DNA from: Candidatus Gastranaerophilales bacterium
GTDB lineage: Bacteria > Cyanobacteriota > Vampirovibrionia > Gastranaerophilales > Gastranaerophilaceae
Assembly (NCBI GenBank): GCA_944323335.1
Contig: CALUSB010000001.1
Location: 1-64,000 of the forward strand
Direction of reading: 5' to 3'
Length of the DNA stretch: 64,000 nt
Shown here: one piece after another, positions 51,443 through 60,448 of the stretch
How the letters are laid out: every line of letters starts with the position of its first letter
Position numbering within the stretch: the stretch's first letter is position 1
Position numbers and translations under genes: made by a program
The notes under the pieces: model-generated
The model's input: the letters and a program-made list of their open reading frames with translations, nothing else
The model's database searches: none
Told to the model about the DNA's origin: nothing

Positions 51443-52704
51443 TGAAAAAACTCAGACTGTCTGCAAATGAAATAATTAAAGAAGCCGAAAGTGAAGTCAA
51501 AAAGTATTTTGACAAAATTGATGAAATCTGCGACTACAATCAGGAAAAAGTTCTTCGCGCCTTCCAAAAAAATAAAATAGGCGAGGAGCATTTCTACACC
51601 GTAACAGGCTACGGACACGATGATATGGGGCGCGAGGCTTTAGATAATGTCTTTGCTGATGTTTTTAAGGCACAAAAAGCAATAGTGCGCCCGCATTTTG
51701 TGTCAGGCACACACACTCTTGCCTGTGTACTTTTTGGCATTTTAAGGTATCAAGATACTCTAATGTCAGTTGCAGGAAAACCCTATGACACGCTGGATGA
51801 AATAATAGGCCACTCACGAGAGGGTGAGCACCCCGAGTGCTCGCTTAAAGGGCACGGTGTAGACTACATTGAAGTACCCTTAATCGATGATACGCTTGTT
51901 GATTATGGAGCTATTTCAAGAAGAATTACACCAAATACTAAAATGGCTCTTATTCAACGCTCAAGAGGATATAGCCTTAGACACTCAATTTCTATAAGAG
52001 AAATTGAGCAGATAGTTCTGACGATTAAAGAAAAAAACCCTGATACAATTTGCTTTGTAGATAACTGCTACGGGGAATTTGTGGAAGATAGAGAACCGCT
52101 TGAAGTAGGCGCTGATATTATTGCAGGCAGCCTTATTAAAAACCCCGGCGGCGGCATAGTTGAAGCGGGAGGCTATATTGCAGGCAGAGCAGACCTTGTG
52201 GATATGTGCGCAAATCGCCTTACAGCACCGGGTATAGGTTCTGAGGGCGGAGCAATGTTTAATCAGACAAGAGTAATGCTGCAAGGGTTCTTTATGGCAC
52301 CGTCAGTTGTAGCACAAGCCCATAAAGGGGCACGCCTTGCGGCAAAAGTATTTGAAACAATAGGTTTTAAAACTCACCCCCGCTCAAGAGAAGACAGAAC
52401 AGATTTAATTCAAACGGTTAAATTTGAAAACCCCGAGGCTCAGGCAGCATTTTGCAGAGCACTTCAAAAATACTCTCCTGTTGAGAGCTACCTCACCCCT
52501 ATACCCGATGGTGTCCCGGGGTATGATGATAAGCTCATCATGGCAGGCGGAAGCTTTATAGAGGGCTCAACGCTTGAACTTTCAGCAGACGGGCCCGTAA
52601 GGCCTCCTTATGCGGTTTATATGCAAGGGGGGCTTAATTACTCGCATGTAAAAATTGCACTCAAAGGCATAATTGAAGAGTTAAAAAACATTAATCCTGC
52701 TTAA
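51442..52704 (+). CDS. methionine gamma-lyase family (YnbB-type) PLP protein
   Basis: The 420-residue fold-type I PLP enzyme shows RPHFVSGTHTLACVLFGILR, CFVDNCYGEF with the PLP Asp, and the lysine region GSLIKNPGGGIVEAGGYIAG. It matches the family once annotated as aluminium resistance protein and now usually called methionine gamma-lyase family. The actual substrate is not known. Its ATG overlaps the flavodiiron stop codon. Its end overlaps radA, which converges, by 14 bases. Confidence 0.87.
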   Translation: MKKLRLSANEIIKEAESEVKKYFDKIDEICDYNQEKVLRAFQKNKIGEEHFYTVTGYGHDDMGREALDNVFADVFKAQKAIVRPHFVSGTHTLACVLFGILRYQDTLMSVAGKPYDTLDEIIGHSREGEHPECSLKGHGVDYIEVPLIDDTLVDYGAISRRITPNTKMALIQRSRGYSLRHSISIREIEQIVLTIKEKNPDTICFVDNCYGEFVEDREPLEVGADIIAGSLIKNPGGGIVEAGGYIAGRADLVDMCANRLTAPGIGSEGGAMFNQTRVMLQGFFMAPSVVAQAHKGARLAAKVFETIGFKTHPRSREDRTDLIQTVKFENPEAQAAFCRALQKYSPVESYLTPIPDGVPGYDDKLIMAGGSFIEGSTLELSADGPVRPPYAVYMQGGLNYSHVKIALKGIIEELKNINPA

Positions 52705-54091
52705 AAGCTTGAATTATAGCATCAGTCAGCTTTGTAACCTGAATGGTTTTTATCTGCAATTTTTCAATTTTTTGAGCAATATTTTTGTTTACTTTTGGAA
52801 TTATTGCATACTCAAAACCAAGCTTTTGAGCCTCCTTGAGGCGCTTTTCAAGGTTATCCGTGGCTCTTATTTCTCCTGAGAGACCAATTTCACCAATCAT
52901 AACGGTTTTATTTTTAAGAGGAATGTCTCTTGCGCAGCTTAAAACCGCAAGCGCCACGCCCAAATCAGCCGCCGGCTCAATAATATCAATACCGCCAATT
53001 ACATTTATATAAACATCTTGTTTTGATAAATTCAGACCCACTCTTTTTTCAAGCACTGCAAGTATTTGAAGCAATCTGTTATACTCAATGCCCCTTGCAA
53101 CACGTCTTGGATTAGGATATGGAGTAGAGCCCGTCAGGGCTTGAATTTCAAGCAGTAAAACCCTTGTACCCTCAAGCGTTGCGATAATTGAGCAGCCGCA
53201 GCTTGAAGTATCAGAGGGATTTAAAAACAATTCAGACGGGTTTAGAACTTCATTTAGTCCGTCATCTTCCATATTAAAAACACCCACCTCAGATGTCGTT
53301 CCAAAGCGGTTTTTAATAGAGCGCAAAATCCTATAGCTTTTATATCTGTCGCCCTCAAAGTTTATAACGCAATCAACCATGTGCTCTAAAACCTTTGGCC
53401 CGGCTATGTTTCCCTCTTTTGTCACATGACCGATTATAACCGTTGTAATATTTTTTTGTTTAGCGATATGCATTAAAATATTTGTGCACTCTCTAATCTG
53501 AGAAACAGAACCCGATGAGCTTGTAATCTGAGAGGAATACACTGCCTGAATAGAGTCCACAACCAAAAAATCGGGCTTAATTTCATCAATTTGTTTTATA
53601 ACTTCTTCAAGGCAGTTTTGATTTGTGACATATAAATTCTCAGCATCCGCCCCAAGCCTTTGCGCCCTTAATTTAACCTGCTGGGGAGATTCTTCCGCGC
53701 AAATATACAGCGCACAAATCGGGTCTTTATTTTCTTTTTTGGAGCATAAATTTTTGCAAGTTTGCAAAATAAGAGTAGACTTACCGATACCGGGGTCGCC
53801 TGCCAGCAATACAAGAGAGCCCGCCACAAAACCGCCGCCTAAAACTCTGTCAAACTCTTGCATATCGGTTTTGAGGCGAATTTTTTCATCATTTTCTATA
53901 TCTTTTATTTTCTTTGCGGATAAATCAACATTTAAAATAACCGAAGATGAATTTGTCTTAGCTGCAGTCGGCTCTTGCACGACTTCTTCGCAAAATGTCG
54001 CAAAGTTATTGCAATCAGGACATCTGCCAAGGTATGAAAAACTCTCATACCCGCAAGATTGACACACCCATTTAGTTTTTGTTTTAGCCAT
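52691..54091 (-). CDS. radA: DNA repair protein RadA
   Basis: This DnaB-like, RecA-related branch-migration ATPase has 466 residues. The N-terminal zinc finger is C-Q-S-C plus CPDC (about residues 10-31). The RecA core has Walker A GDPGIGKST and the RadA motif KNRFG in IKNRFGTTSEVG. The Lon-protease-like C-terminal domain covers about 290-460. The second copy of the dispersed repeat lies directly upstream of its start, from 54111. Confidence 0.95.
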   Translation of the reverse strand: MAKTKTKWVCQSCGYESFSYLGRCPDCNNFATFCEEVVQEPTAAKTNSSSVILNVDLSAKKIKDIENDEKIRLKTDMQEFDRVLGGGFVAGSLVLLAGDPGIGKSTLILQTCKNLCSKKENKDPICALYICAEESPQQVKLRAQRLGADAENLYVTNQNCLEEVIKQIDEIKPDFLVVDSIQAVYSSQITSSSGSVSQIRECTNILMHIAKQKNITTVIIGHVTKEGNIAGPKVLEHMVDCVINFEGDRYKSYRILRSIKNRFGTTSEVGVFNMEDDGLNEVLNPSELFLNPSDTSSCGCSIIATLEGTRVLLLEIQALTGSTPYPNPRRVARGIEYNRLLQILAVLEKRVGLNLSKQDVYINVIGGIDIIEPAADLGVALAVLSCARDIPLKNKTVMIGEIGLSGEIRATDNLEKRLKEAQKLGFEYAIIPKVNKNIAQKIEKLQIKTIQVTKLTDAIIQAFKQD

Positions 54092-54110
54092 AGAGTAATT
54101 TTAGCACAAA

Positions 54111-54352
54111 ACTTGCCACATGCGCACTTCACACACCTTAGACTCGCTTGCTCTCAGCGCGCACAGTCGTGCTCGTAGTGCACGGACTTGCTTAAAGCAA
54201 GTCCTATCGCACCGGCTCACGCCTTCGAGCTGCGCTCGGGTACGGTTCGTGCTTTGTGCCAAGCTCTTCACTTGCCACATGCGCACTTCACACACCATAG
54301 ACTCGCTTGCTCTCAGCGCGCACAGTCGTGCTGCGCTTCGAGCTTCGCTCGT
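54111..54352. repeat. dispersed GC-richer mosaic repeat, copy 2
   Basis: A 63-bp segment occurs twice with one mismatch (54111-54173 and 54270-54332). The 129-bp core 54226-54354 matches 5700-5828 and a 50-bp module (54174-54223) resembles 5829-5878, here placed before the core and not after it. The element lies between flagellin and radA, upstream of radA. It is not coding in any frame that looks like a protein. The strand is the same as copy 1. Confidence 0.85.
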
Positions 54353-54378
54353 AAAAAAAAGGACCGGTTTCCCGATCC
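54353..54378 (-). terminator. terminator of the flagellin transcript, abutting repeat copy 2
   Basis: On the minus strand GGATCGG-GAAA-CCGGTCC is followed by eight T residues. It lies about 60 bases after the flagellin stop codon. The T-run directly meets the repeat element, the same arrangement as at copy 1. Confidence 0.8.
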
Positions 54379-54438
54379 ACTGTATTGCCATCACCAGTTA
54401 GATTGTTTTTTATCTACTTAGCTTTTTTGTTGTAAATC

Positions 54439-55299
54439 CTATATCAGAGACAGTGCAATTGACGGTTGTTGATTTGCCTGTGTCAATAGTGAAGCTGATG
54501 CCTGTTGAAGAATTTGATATTTAGTGTAATTTGATGACTCTTCACCGATATCAGCATCCATTATTCTTGATTTTGCTGCAAGCAGGTTTTCATTTTGAAT
54601 ATCCAAACTATCAATAGCAGAGTTCAATCTGTTTGTTATAGCACCTATAGTACCTCTTCTTGTTGAAATTTCCTTAATACCGACATCAATTTGGTCCAGC
54701 ATTGTTCTAAAATCAGCATCAGCTATAATATCACCACCATCTATGAATTTTATGGCTTGACCTACTCTTCCGGTAAGTACAGATACCGTAGCTTCCGTAA
54801 ATACACCATCTACTTCGATAGTATTTGTAGCCTTATCTGATTGAGCACCTATTTGCAGAACCAAAGGGTCAGCTCCGCCTGTAGGGAAAAGTTGAAATTC
54901 ATTAAACTTTGCGCCGTTTGAAATCCTATCTATTTCTGCCGTTCTTTCCACAACTTCATCTTCCATTGCTTGAACTTCTTCAGCGCTATAACCGCCGTTC
55001 ATAGCTTGAAGAGTCAAGTCACGTATTCTTAAAAGATGTTCTTGGATTACATCTAAGTTTCCTTCTGCTGTTTGCAACAGGTTAATACCTGTTTGTGCGT
55101 TATTTTGAGCAACAACCGAACCTCTTTGTTGTGCTTCTAAGCCCTTTGCAATTACAAGCCCTGCAGCATCATCAGCCGCTTGATTAATTTTTAAACCTGT
55201 AGTTAAGCGCTCAACTGCCTTTGACATGCTGGTTGTAGCGTGGTTTAAATTTCTTTGTACTTTAAGTGAATCGACATTTGTGTTTACAACAATAGCCAT
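54439..55299 (-). CDS. flagellin
   Basis: The 286-residue protein starts at the ATG at 55299, where AAAGGAG precedes it; the longer frame is not needed. The D0/D1 N-terminal region is clear (NTNVDSLKVQRNLNHATTSM, LTTGLKINQAADDAAGLVIA, then RIRDLTLQAMNGG), and the C-terminal D1/D0 helices are RGTIGAITNRLNSAI and ILQQASASLLTQANQQPSIAL. The central domain is short. It would form the flagellar filament, but no other flagellar gene occurs in the window. Confidence 0.9.
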   Translation of the reverse strand: MAIVVNTNVDSLKVQRNLNHATTSMSKAVERLTTGLKINQAADDAAGLVIAKGLEAQQRGSVVAQNNAQTGINLLQTAEGNLDVIQEHLLRIRDLTLQAMNGGYSAEEVQAMEDEVVERTAEIDRISNGAKFNEFQLFPTGGADPLVLQIGAQSDKATNTIEVDGVFTEATVSVLTGRVGQAIKFIDGGDIIADADFRTMLDQIDVGIKEISTRRGTIGAITNRLNSAIDSLDIQNENLLAAKSRIMDADIGEESSNYTKYQILQQASASLLTQANQQPSIALSLI

Positions 55300-55556
55300 A
55301 AGTAGACTCCTTTCAATTGACGGCACAAATCCTTTTTGCCGTTTTCTAACTAATATGTGATGGTGTAACTATTTTTTAATGAGGCAATTTACAATCTTTT
55401 AAAAAAGTAATTGGTGATTGACTACATTGTTAATATACAAGGTTTTCAACCCCTTTAGAATTATAGGAAAGTTAGAATTTCTTCATACCGAAGTATAATT
55501 TATTGAGCAAAAATCTTATGTGCGCTATAATTGACTAAAAAGTTTGGAATGGAATA
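55300..55556. promoter_or_regulatory. divergent region between flagellin and dnaB
   Basis: A candidate promoter for dnaB has TTGAGC at 55503-55508 and TATAAT at 55526-55531, spacing 17 bases. No sigma-28 flagellar promoter consensus was recognised upstream of flagellin. A short CGGCA/TGCCG hairpin lies in the flagellin leader at about 55321-55341. Confidence 0.5.
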
Positions 55557-56912
55557 ATGGCAACACAAGTTAAAGAAAATATCTCAAAAAGGCTTCCCCC
55601 GCACAATTCAGATGCAGAAAAGGCGGTTTTGGGGGCAATATTAATAAACCCTTTGAGCATGAACAGGGTAGTTGAAATTCTTGAGGCGGACTTTTTTTAT
55701 TCACCGTCAAACAGAATGATATATGATGCGATGTTTACACTCTACAACCAAAATAAACCCGTAGATGCCCTAAGTGTCAGCGATTATTTTCAATCCAAAA
55801 ACAGGCTTGATGACATAGGCGGAGCAGAGTATTTAAGCGATTTGATGAGTGATACCGTACTTAGTTCAAACATCGAATACTACGCAAATATTATCAAAGA
55901 AAATGCCATAAAAAGAAAGCTCATAAACGCAGGCTCAAACATTATTGAGCAAACGTACAAAAACTCTGACGCTCAGGAATCTCTTGAAGCGGCTGAAAAG
56001 TTTATTTTTGATATAGCACAGCAAAAAAGTTCGCAAGAAATTGAGCAGTTGACTAATTTACTTATGGAAACCGTTGAAAAAATCGAGTACCGCTGTGCAA
56101 ATAAAGGCTCGTACACGGGTGTACCAAGCGGGTATGTGGATTTGGATAATTTAACCGCGGGGTTTCAAAAATCCGACTTTGTAGTGCTTGCAGCACGTCC
56201 GTCTATGGGAAAAACTGCTTTTGCGCTTAACATCGCTCAAAACATAGCAATAAGGCAAAATGTTCCTGTTGTTATATTTTCTCTTGAAATGTCAAAGATA
56301 CAGCTCGCGCAAAGGGTAGTTTGCGCTGAGGCTGAAGTTGACGCGCAAAGGGTAAGAACAGGGGAACTTCAGGCAAATGAGTGGGAAAAAATAACAAATG
56401 TCATGAACGAACTTCACCAAGCTCCTTTATTTATTGACGATTCGGCGGGGGTAAGTATTTCTGATATAAGAGCAAAATGCCGCAGATTAAAAATGAAATA
56501 CCCTGATTTAGGGCTTATTTTGATAGATTATCTTCAACTAATCGAAGATAGAAGCTCAAACGACCGTAACCAGCAGATTTCAACCATATCAAGGGGTCTA
56601 AAAGGCATAGCGCGTGAGCTTGATGTACCCATCATTGCCCTGTCGCAGCTATCACGTAAAGTGGAAGACAGAACAGACAAGCGCCCCATGCTATCTGACC
56701 TTCGTGAATCAGGAGCTATTGAGCAGGACGCAGACGTTGTAATGTTTATTTATCGTGAAGAGTATTATGACAAAGAAAACCCCGAACTAAAAAACAAAGC
56801 TCAAATAATTGTCGCAAAACAAAGAAACGGCCCGACAGGAAGTTTTGAGCTCATATTCCAAGGCTCAACAACAAAATTCAAAAACAAAGTAAATCCTAAT
56901 TTGAATGTATAA
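55557..56912 (+). CDS. dnaB: replicative DNA helicase
   Basis: The 451-residue hexameric helicase has an N-terminal domain (about residues 12-110; NSDAEKAVLGAILINP) for primase interaction and a RecA-type C-terminal domain. Walker A is AARPSMGKTAFALNIA and Walker B is LGLILIDYLQLIED; the SRGLKGIARELDVPIIALSQL and SDLRESGAIEQDADVV motifs follow. The length is normal and no intein interrupts it. A terminator follows its stop. Confidence 0.96.
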   Translation: MATQVKENISKRLPPHNSDAEKAVLGAILINPLSMNRVVEILEADFFYSPSNRMIYDAMFTLYNQNKPVDALSVSDYFQSKNRLDDIGGAEYLSDLMSDTVLSSNIEYYANIIKENAIKRKLINAGSNIIEQTYKNSDAQESLEAAEKFIFDIAQQKSSQEIEQLTNLLMETVEKIEYRCANKGSYTGVPSGYVDLDNLTAGFQKSDFVVLAARPSMGKTAFALNIAQNIAIRQNVPVVIFSLEMSKIQLAQRVVCAEAEVDAQRVRTGELQANEWEKITNVMNELHQAPLFIDDSAGVSISDIRAKCRRLKMKYPDLGLILIDYLQLIEDRSSNDRNQQISTISRGLKGIARELDVPIIALSQLSRKVEDRTDKRPMLSDLRESGAIEQDADVVMFIYREEYYDKENPELKNKAQIIVAKQRNGPTGSFELIFQGSTTKFKNKVNPNLNV

Positions 56913-56944
56913 AAAAACTCCCTTAAAAAGGGAGTTTTTATTTT
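56911..56944. terminator. bidirectional terminator between dnaB and gpsA
   Basis: AAAAACTCCC and GGGAGTTTTT form a stem with a short TTAAAAA loop, with A-run on one side and T-run on the other. It serves both converging genes; it overlaps the 3' end of gpsA by 7 bases. Confidence 0.85.
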
Positions 56945-57945
56945 CTGCTAAATGTCTCTTCCGCTTTAAGCTCACGGGACATAAGATTCATAAATATTTC
57001 TTTTGAATTTTCTTTTGAATAAACAGCCTCATAAATCGCATGGGATATAGGTGTGTCGATATTTAATTTCTCTGACAACTCACAAATCGCCTTTGAAGTT
57101 TTAACACCTTCTGCAACTGACCCGAGTTCTGCTAAAATATCATCAATTTTTTTGCCTTTTGCAAGCATTCTGCCAACGGTATGGTTTCGGCTCAGAGGGC
57201 TAGAACAGGTAGCTATTAAATCACCCATGCCTGATAAACCCCAAAATGTCGAGGGTTTTGCACCAAGGGCAGTACCAACGCGCACGATTTCTGCCATACC
57301 CCTTGTCAAGATAGCTCCTTTTGCGTTATCGCCCATATTAAGCTCTGATATAAACCCTGCAGCTATTGCAATGACGTTTTTTAAACTTCCGCCAAACTCT
57401 ACACCTATAACATCGTCATTTGTGTAAAGTCTGAATCTTCCATCAACATTCAGGCTCTGTTGGACAAATTTTGCCACCATGAAATCGTCAGATGCGACAG
57501 ACGCCGCCGTAGGCTGTCCCTCAAGCACTTCACGAGCTAAAGTGGGGCCTGATAAAACGGCAAATTTTTGATTGGGCAGAACTTCTTTTATAACTTCACT
57601 CATGCGCTTTAATGACGGCAGCTCAAGCCCTTTTGAAGTATTAACCAAAATCTGCTCGTCTTTAATACCCGCCTCTTTTAGCTGCTCACAAACAACCCTT
57701 ATGGCAGAAGTTGAAACAACCAAAAGAATAATATCAGCGCCATCAATGGCACTTTTTAGGTCATGAGTTATATTTACCTTTTCATCAAGTTCAACACAAA
57801 AAGGGACTTTAGACCTTTTGTGCAAAAGCAAATCTTCTGATAAGTCCTGTTTTCTTGACCATCCCCAAACTTCATCAAACTGCGAAGTAAGGAGTTTTGT
57901 CAAAACCAAACCCCAACAACCTAAACCTAAAACAGCAAGTTTCAT
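56938..57945 (-). CDS. gpsA: NAD(P)-dependent glycerol-3-phosphate dehydrogenase
   Basis: The enzyme makes sn-glycerol 3-phosphate for phospholipids. The 335-residue protein begins with the Rossmann fold LAVLGLGCWGLVL. It then shows VNTSKGLE, SGPTLAREVLEGQPTAASVA, the catalytic region with Lys in GSLKNVIAIAAG and the NDVIGVEFGG motif. The start ATG at 57945 gives a normal N terminus. The small protein gene lies 3 bases upstream on the same strand. Confidence 0.94.
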   Translation of the reverse strand: MKLAVLGLGCWGLVLTKLLTSQFDEVWGWSRKQDLSEDLLLHKRSKVPFCVELDEKVNITHDLKSAIDGADIILLVVSTSAIRVVCEQLKEAGIKDEQILVNTSKGLELPSLKRMSEVIKEVLPNQKFAVLSGPTLAREVLEGQPTAASVASDDFMVAKFVQQSLNVDGRFRLYTNDDVIGVEFGGSLKNVIAIAAGFISELNMGDNAKGAILTRGMAEIVRVGTALGAKPSTFWGLSGMGDLIATCSSPLSRNHTVGRMLAKGKKIDDILAELGSVAEGVKTSKAICELSEKLNIDTPISHAIYEAVYSKENSKEIFMNLMSRELKAEETFSRK

Positions 57946-57948
57946 TTA

Positions 57949-58137
57949 CTAAATTAATCCCATCAACTTCAAATCTCGAGCAATTTTCTTATCGAACATG
58001 CTCGCATAAGCCAAATCTTGGCAAGCATTGCCTGTATAATTTCTGACAGAGTGAGATTTTTGTTTAATTAAAGATTGACCCTTTGTGGAAATAGCATTAT
58101 TTTTACCGTAATTTAACATTATTGGCGCTATTTTCAT
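57949..58137 (-). CDS. small basic protein of 62 residues, unknown
   Basis: The ATG is preceded by AAAGGAG and the frame ends 4 bases before gpsA, so translation is likely. The product is basic (many K, R) and contains NACQDLAYASMF and a start MKIAPIMLNYGKNN. Similar short openings (M-K/Q-I-x-P/S-I) recur in proteins of Gastranaerophilales in my recollection, but this is not proof. It has no signal peptide or membrane segment. Confidence 0.5.
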   Translation of the reverse strand: MKIAPIMLNYGKNNAISTKGQSLIKQKSHSVRNYTGNACQDLAYASMFDKKIARDLKLMGLI

Positions 58138-58209
58138 TAGGGCTCCTTTCTACAGGCTTAACGGAACAATTTTATCACAATTCAAATCTCATAGCAATAA
58201 GAAATTTGT

Positions 58210-59007
58210 CTAATTTTTTGAATTGATAATATAGAGTAAAATACCTGCAAACACTGCAAGATTTAGGGACTCTACATCGTTATTTGTCATTAGTGTCACA
58301 TGCTCATCCGCCATGCTTAACAATTCGTTACATAATCCCGAAGCTTCAGAGCCGAGCATAACAACATAGGGTTTTTCATAGGTCGTATTCGTGCAATCTT
58401 TTGCACTTTTTCCCCATTTACCATAGGGTGCAACCGTTGATATAATTTTATGCGACTTTTTAATTTTTTGCATCAGACACATGTCTGAATTTAGTTTAAC
58501 TATGGGTATTTTAAAAATATTCCCCGCGCTTGAGCGTATAACTTTTGATGAAAATTCATCTACACAATCACCGAAAAGCAAAATCCCATCTACCCCGAAA
58601 GCACAGGCTGAGCGTATTATCGTGCCCAGGTTTCCGGCATCTTTTATGTTATCCAAAAGTAAGAGTTTTTCTTTTTTTAAAATATCTTCCAGCTTATAAT
58701 TTGGCTCTTTTGCAGCAGATAAAATATTTACGGGGCTTTTTGTGGATGAAATTTTCTCCATAACTTTATCATTTGCAAGATATAATTTTGCCTTTGTGTT
58801 TTTTTGAGCATGCTCTAAAAGCTTGATGTCATTACTTATTATGTACTTAAGTTCAATTGAGTGATTAAGCGCCTCAAAGACGGACTTTTCTCCCTCCAAA
58901 AGCATTAATCCCGAGTCTTTTCTGTATTTTTTTTGCTGCAGCTTTACGGTATCTTTTACAATTTCATTTTGAAGTGATGTAATTTCAAAAAATTTATTTT
59001 CCGACAT
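58210..59007 (-). CDS. SpoU-type (TrmH/RlmB) RNA 2'-O-methyltransferase
   Basis: The 265-residue protein has an N-terminal substrate-binding part (SLQNEIVKDTVKLQQKKYR) and a SPOUT knot domain: LLLLDNIKDAGNLGTIIRSACAFG (motif 1), SSKVIRSSAGNIFKIP (motif 2) and VVMLGSEASGLCNELLSMAD plus LNLAVFAGILLY (motif 3). It would methylate the ribose of an rRNA or tRNA. The target cannot be told from sequence. It starts within the end of the membrane glycosyltransferase gene (14-base overlap). Confidence 0.9.
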   Translation of the reverse strand: MSENKFFEITSLQNEIVKDTVKLQQKKYRKDSGLMLLEGEKSVFEALNHSIELKYIISNDIKLLEHAQKNTKAKLYLANDKVMEKISSTKSPVNILSAAKEPNYKLEDILKKEKLLLLDNIKDAGNLGTIIRSACAFGVDGILLFGDCVDEFSSKVIRSSAGNIFKIPIVKLNSDMCLMQKIKKSHKIISTVAPYGKWGKSAKDCTNTTYEKPYVVMLGSEASGLCNELLSMADEHVTLMTNNDVESLNLAVFAGILLYIINSKN

Positions 59008-60448
59008 AATATAAATCAGTTTTTCCTTTATTATAATGAGTAAATTTTACCTTATTTGAACCCCAAAATTCAATCACTTCTCTTGTATTAACAGCTTTAG
59101 GAAACTTAACAGAGCTTACCATAAACCAGTAGTTTTTATTCTCATCAAGCGTATTTAAAAGCATAAGATACTCATTTGCGCTATAGAACATTTTTTCTAC
59201 TTTTATATTTTCGCACACAAAAGAATACTTCGCACTGTAGTATAAAAACTGCGGCAAAGATGTCTGATTAAGCACTATGACGTCACCTTTTTTGTAATTT
59301 TCCTTTAATTTTAAAAACGTGTACAAGTCCTGCGAGGGTAAATTTTTCATAACTTTTTGCGAGGTAATTGCAGGATATATTGAAAAAATAACCAAAACTA
59401 TAAAAACCAAAAAGCCAAAGCGCTTTTTAAAAATAAATTCAAAACTCTTTGCAAAAAGAATTAAAAAAACAGGGGTCAAAAACAAGGTCATCCTGTCATA
59501 ATAAGGATAAATTCTCATATATGACAAAAACAAAAATACAAAATAAGGTGCCAACAAGAGGTAAAATTTGAACTTATTTTGCCTGTATAAAATAATTGCA
59601 CCCAAAATACAAATAATACCGAATAATATAGGCAAAAAGTATGGAAACTGAGGCAAAATAAACTTGTAAGGGTGGAAAATATAGAAAATATTATCCAAAA
59701 ACAAAGTCGTAAGGTTTGATAAATTTTGCTCGATATAACCATGTGACCATATTGAACTCATAAAAATTCTGGTTTTCTCTATTGCACTCATATGAAGCGC
59801 AAAAGGGATGAGATTAAGCATTTGCGGCAATAAAAACAAAAAATACTCTTTTTTATGTTTTTTTGTCTTTATAACAAGCGTTAAAAGAACTAACGCCGTG
59901 CCAATAGCGCAAATTGTTGAAGAATATGAGTACCAAAGCGCAAAAGCAAAGAAAAACCCGAGCAAAAGGGGCTTTTTAAATTTGAAAATCAAAACCAAAA
60001 GCAAAAGCGCCAAAGATAAAAATACATCAAGCGCATAGGGCTTAAACTCACCCGAGTAGTAGATTAAATTTGTATTTATTGCAAATAAAAACAGTGCAAA
60101 CAGTCTTGTTGTTTTATTTGATAGAAAATACTTTGAAAAGTAATAAAAAACAGGTATACAAAAAATTGACGTCACAAAAGGAATAAAGCGAAAAACGTAT
60201 TCAGACTTTGAAAAAAGGCTCACCAAGATTTTTGTCTCAAAAAGAAACATCGCAGGCGCACTCTGGTAGTATGAAAGCTCCCCAAAAAGAAAAGAAAAAG
60301 GATTGTCTGTGACATTTAGCGCAAGCGCCGCTTCATCAAACCAAAAGGGCCTGTTAAAAATATACAAATCAAGCCTCAACAAAAGCGCCAGAATAAAAAT
60401 TAAAACAAATGAAATATAAAATATTTTAGTTGATTTTATGCTCTTCAC
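58994..60448 (-). CDS. multi-pass membrane glycosyltransferase, GT39/ArnT-like
   Basis: The 484-residue protein has about eleven membrane segments and the acidic loop FNRPFWFDEAALALNV (about residues 31-46), which holds the catalytic Asp/Glu of the GT-C superfamily. A PMT/ArnT-like layout continues with YSGEFKPYALDVFLSLALL. It would use a lipid-linked sugar at the membrane outer face. Sugar and acceptor are unknown. The start is a GTG overlapping the M24 gene by 23 bases. A C-terminal soluble tail of about 90 residues follows. Confidence 0.82.
   Translation of the reverse strand: MKSIKSTKIFYISFVLIFILALLLRLDLYIFNRPFWFDEAALALNVTDNPFSFLFGELSYYQSAPAMFLFETKILVSLFSKSEYVFRFIPFVTSIFCIPVFYYFSKYFLSNKTTRLFALFLFAINTNLIYYSGEFKPYALDVFLSLALLLLVLIFKFKKPLLLGFFFAFALWYSYSSTICAIGTALVLLTLVIKTKKHKKEYFLFLLPQMLNLIPFALHMSAIEKTRIFMSSIWSHGYIEQNLSNLTTLFLDNIFYIFHPYKFILPQFPYFLPILFGIICILGAIILYRQNKFKFYLLLAPYFVFLFLSYMRIYPYYDRMTLFLTPVFLILFAKSFEFIFKKRFGFLVFIVLVIFSIYPAITSQKVMKNLPSQDLYTFLKLKENYKKGDVIVLNQTSLPQFLYYSAKYSFVCENIKVEKMFYSANEYLMLLNTLDENKNYWFMVSSVKFPKAVNTREVIEFWGSNKVKFTHYNKGKTDLYYVGK

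Noticed and set aside
54101-54421. Open frames in repeat copy 2, between radA and flagellin
   Set aside because: Same repeat-derived translations as copy 1 (for example DSLALSAHSRA), in several frames and both strands.
55300-55556. Sigma-28 promoter for flagellin
   Set aside because: No TAAA-N15-GCCGATAA-like sequence on the minus strand; only a short leader hairpin was found.
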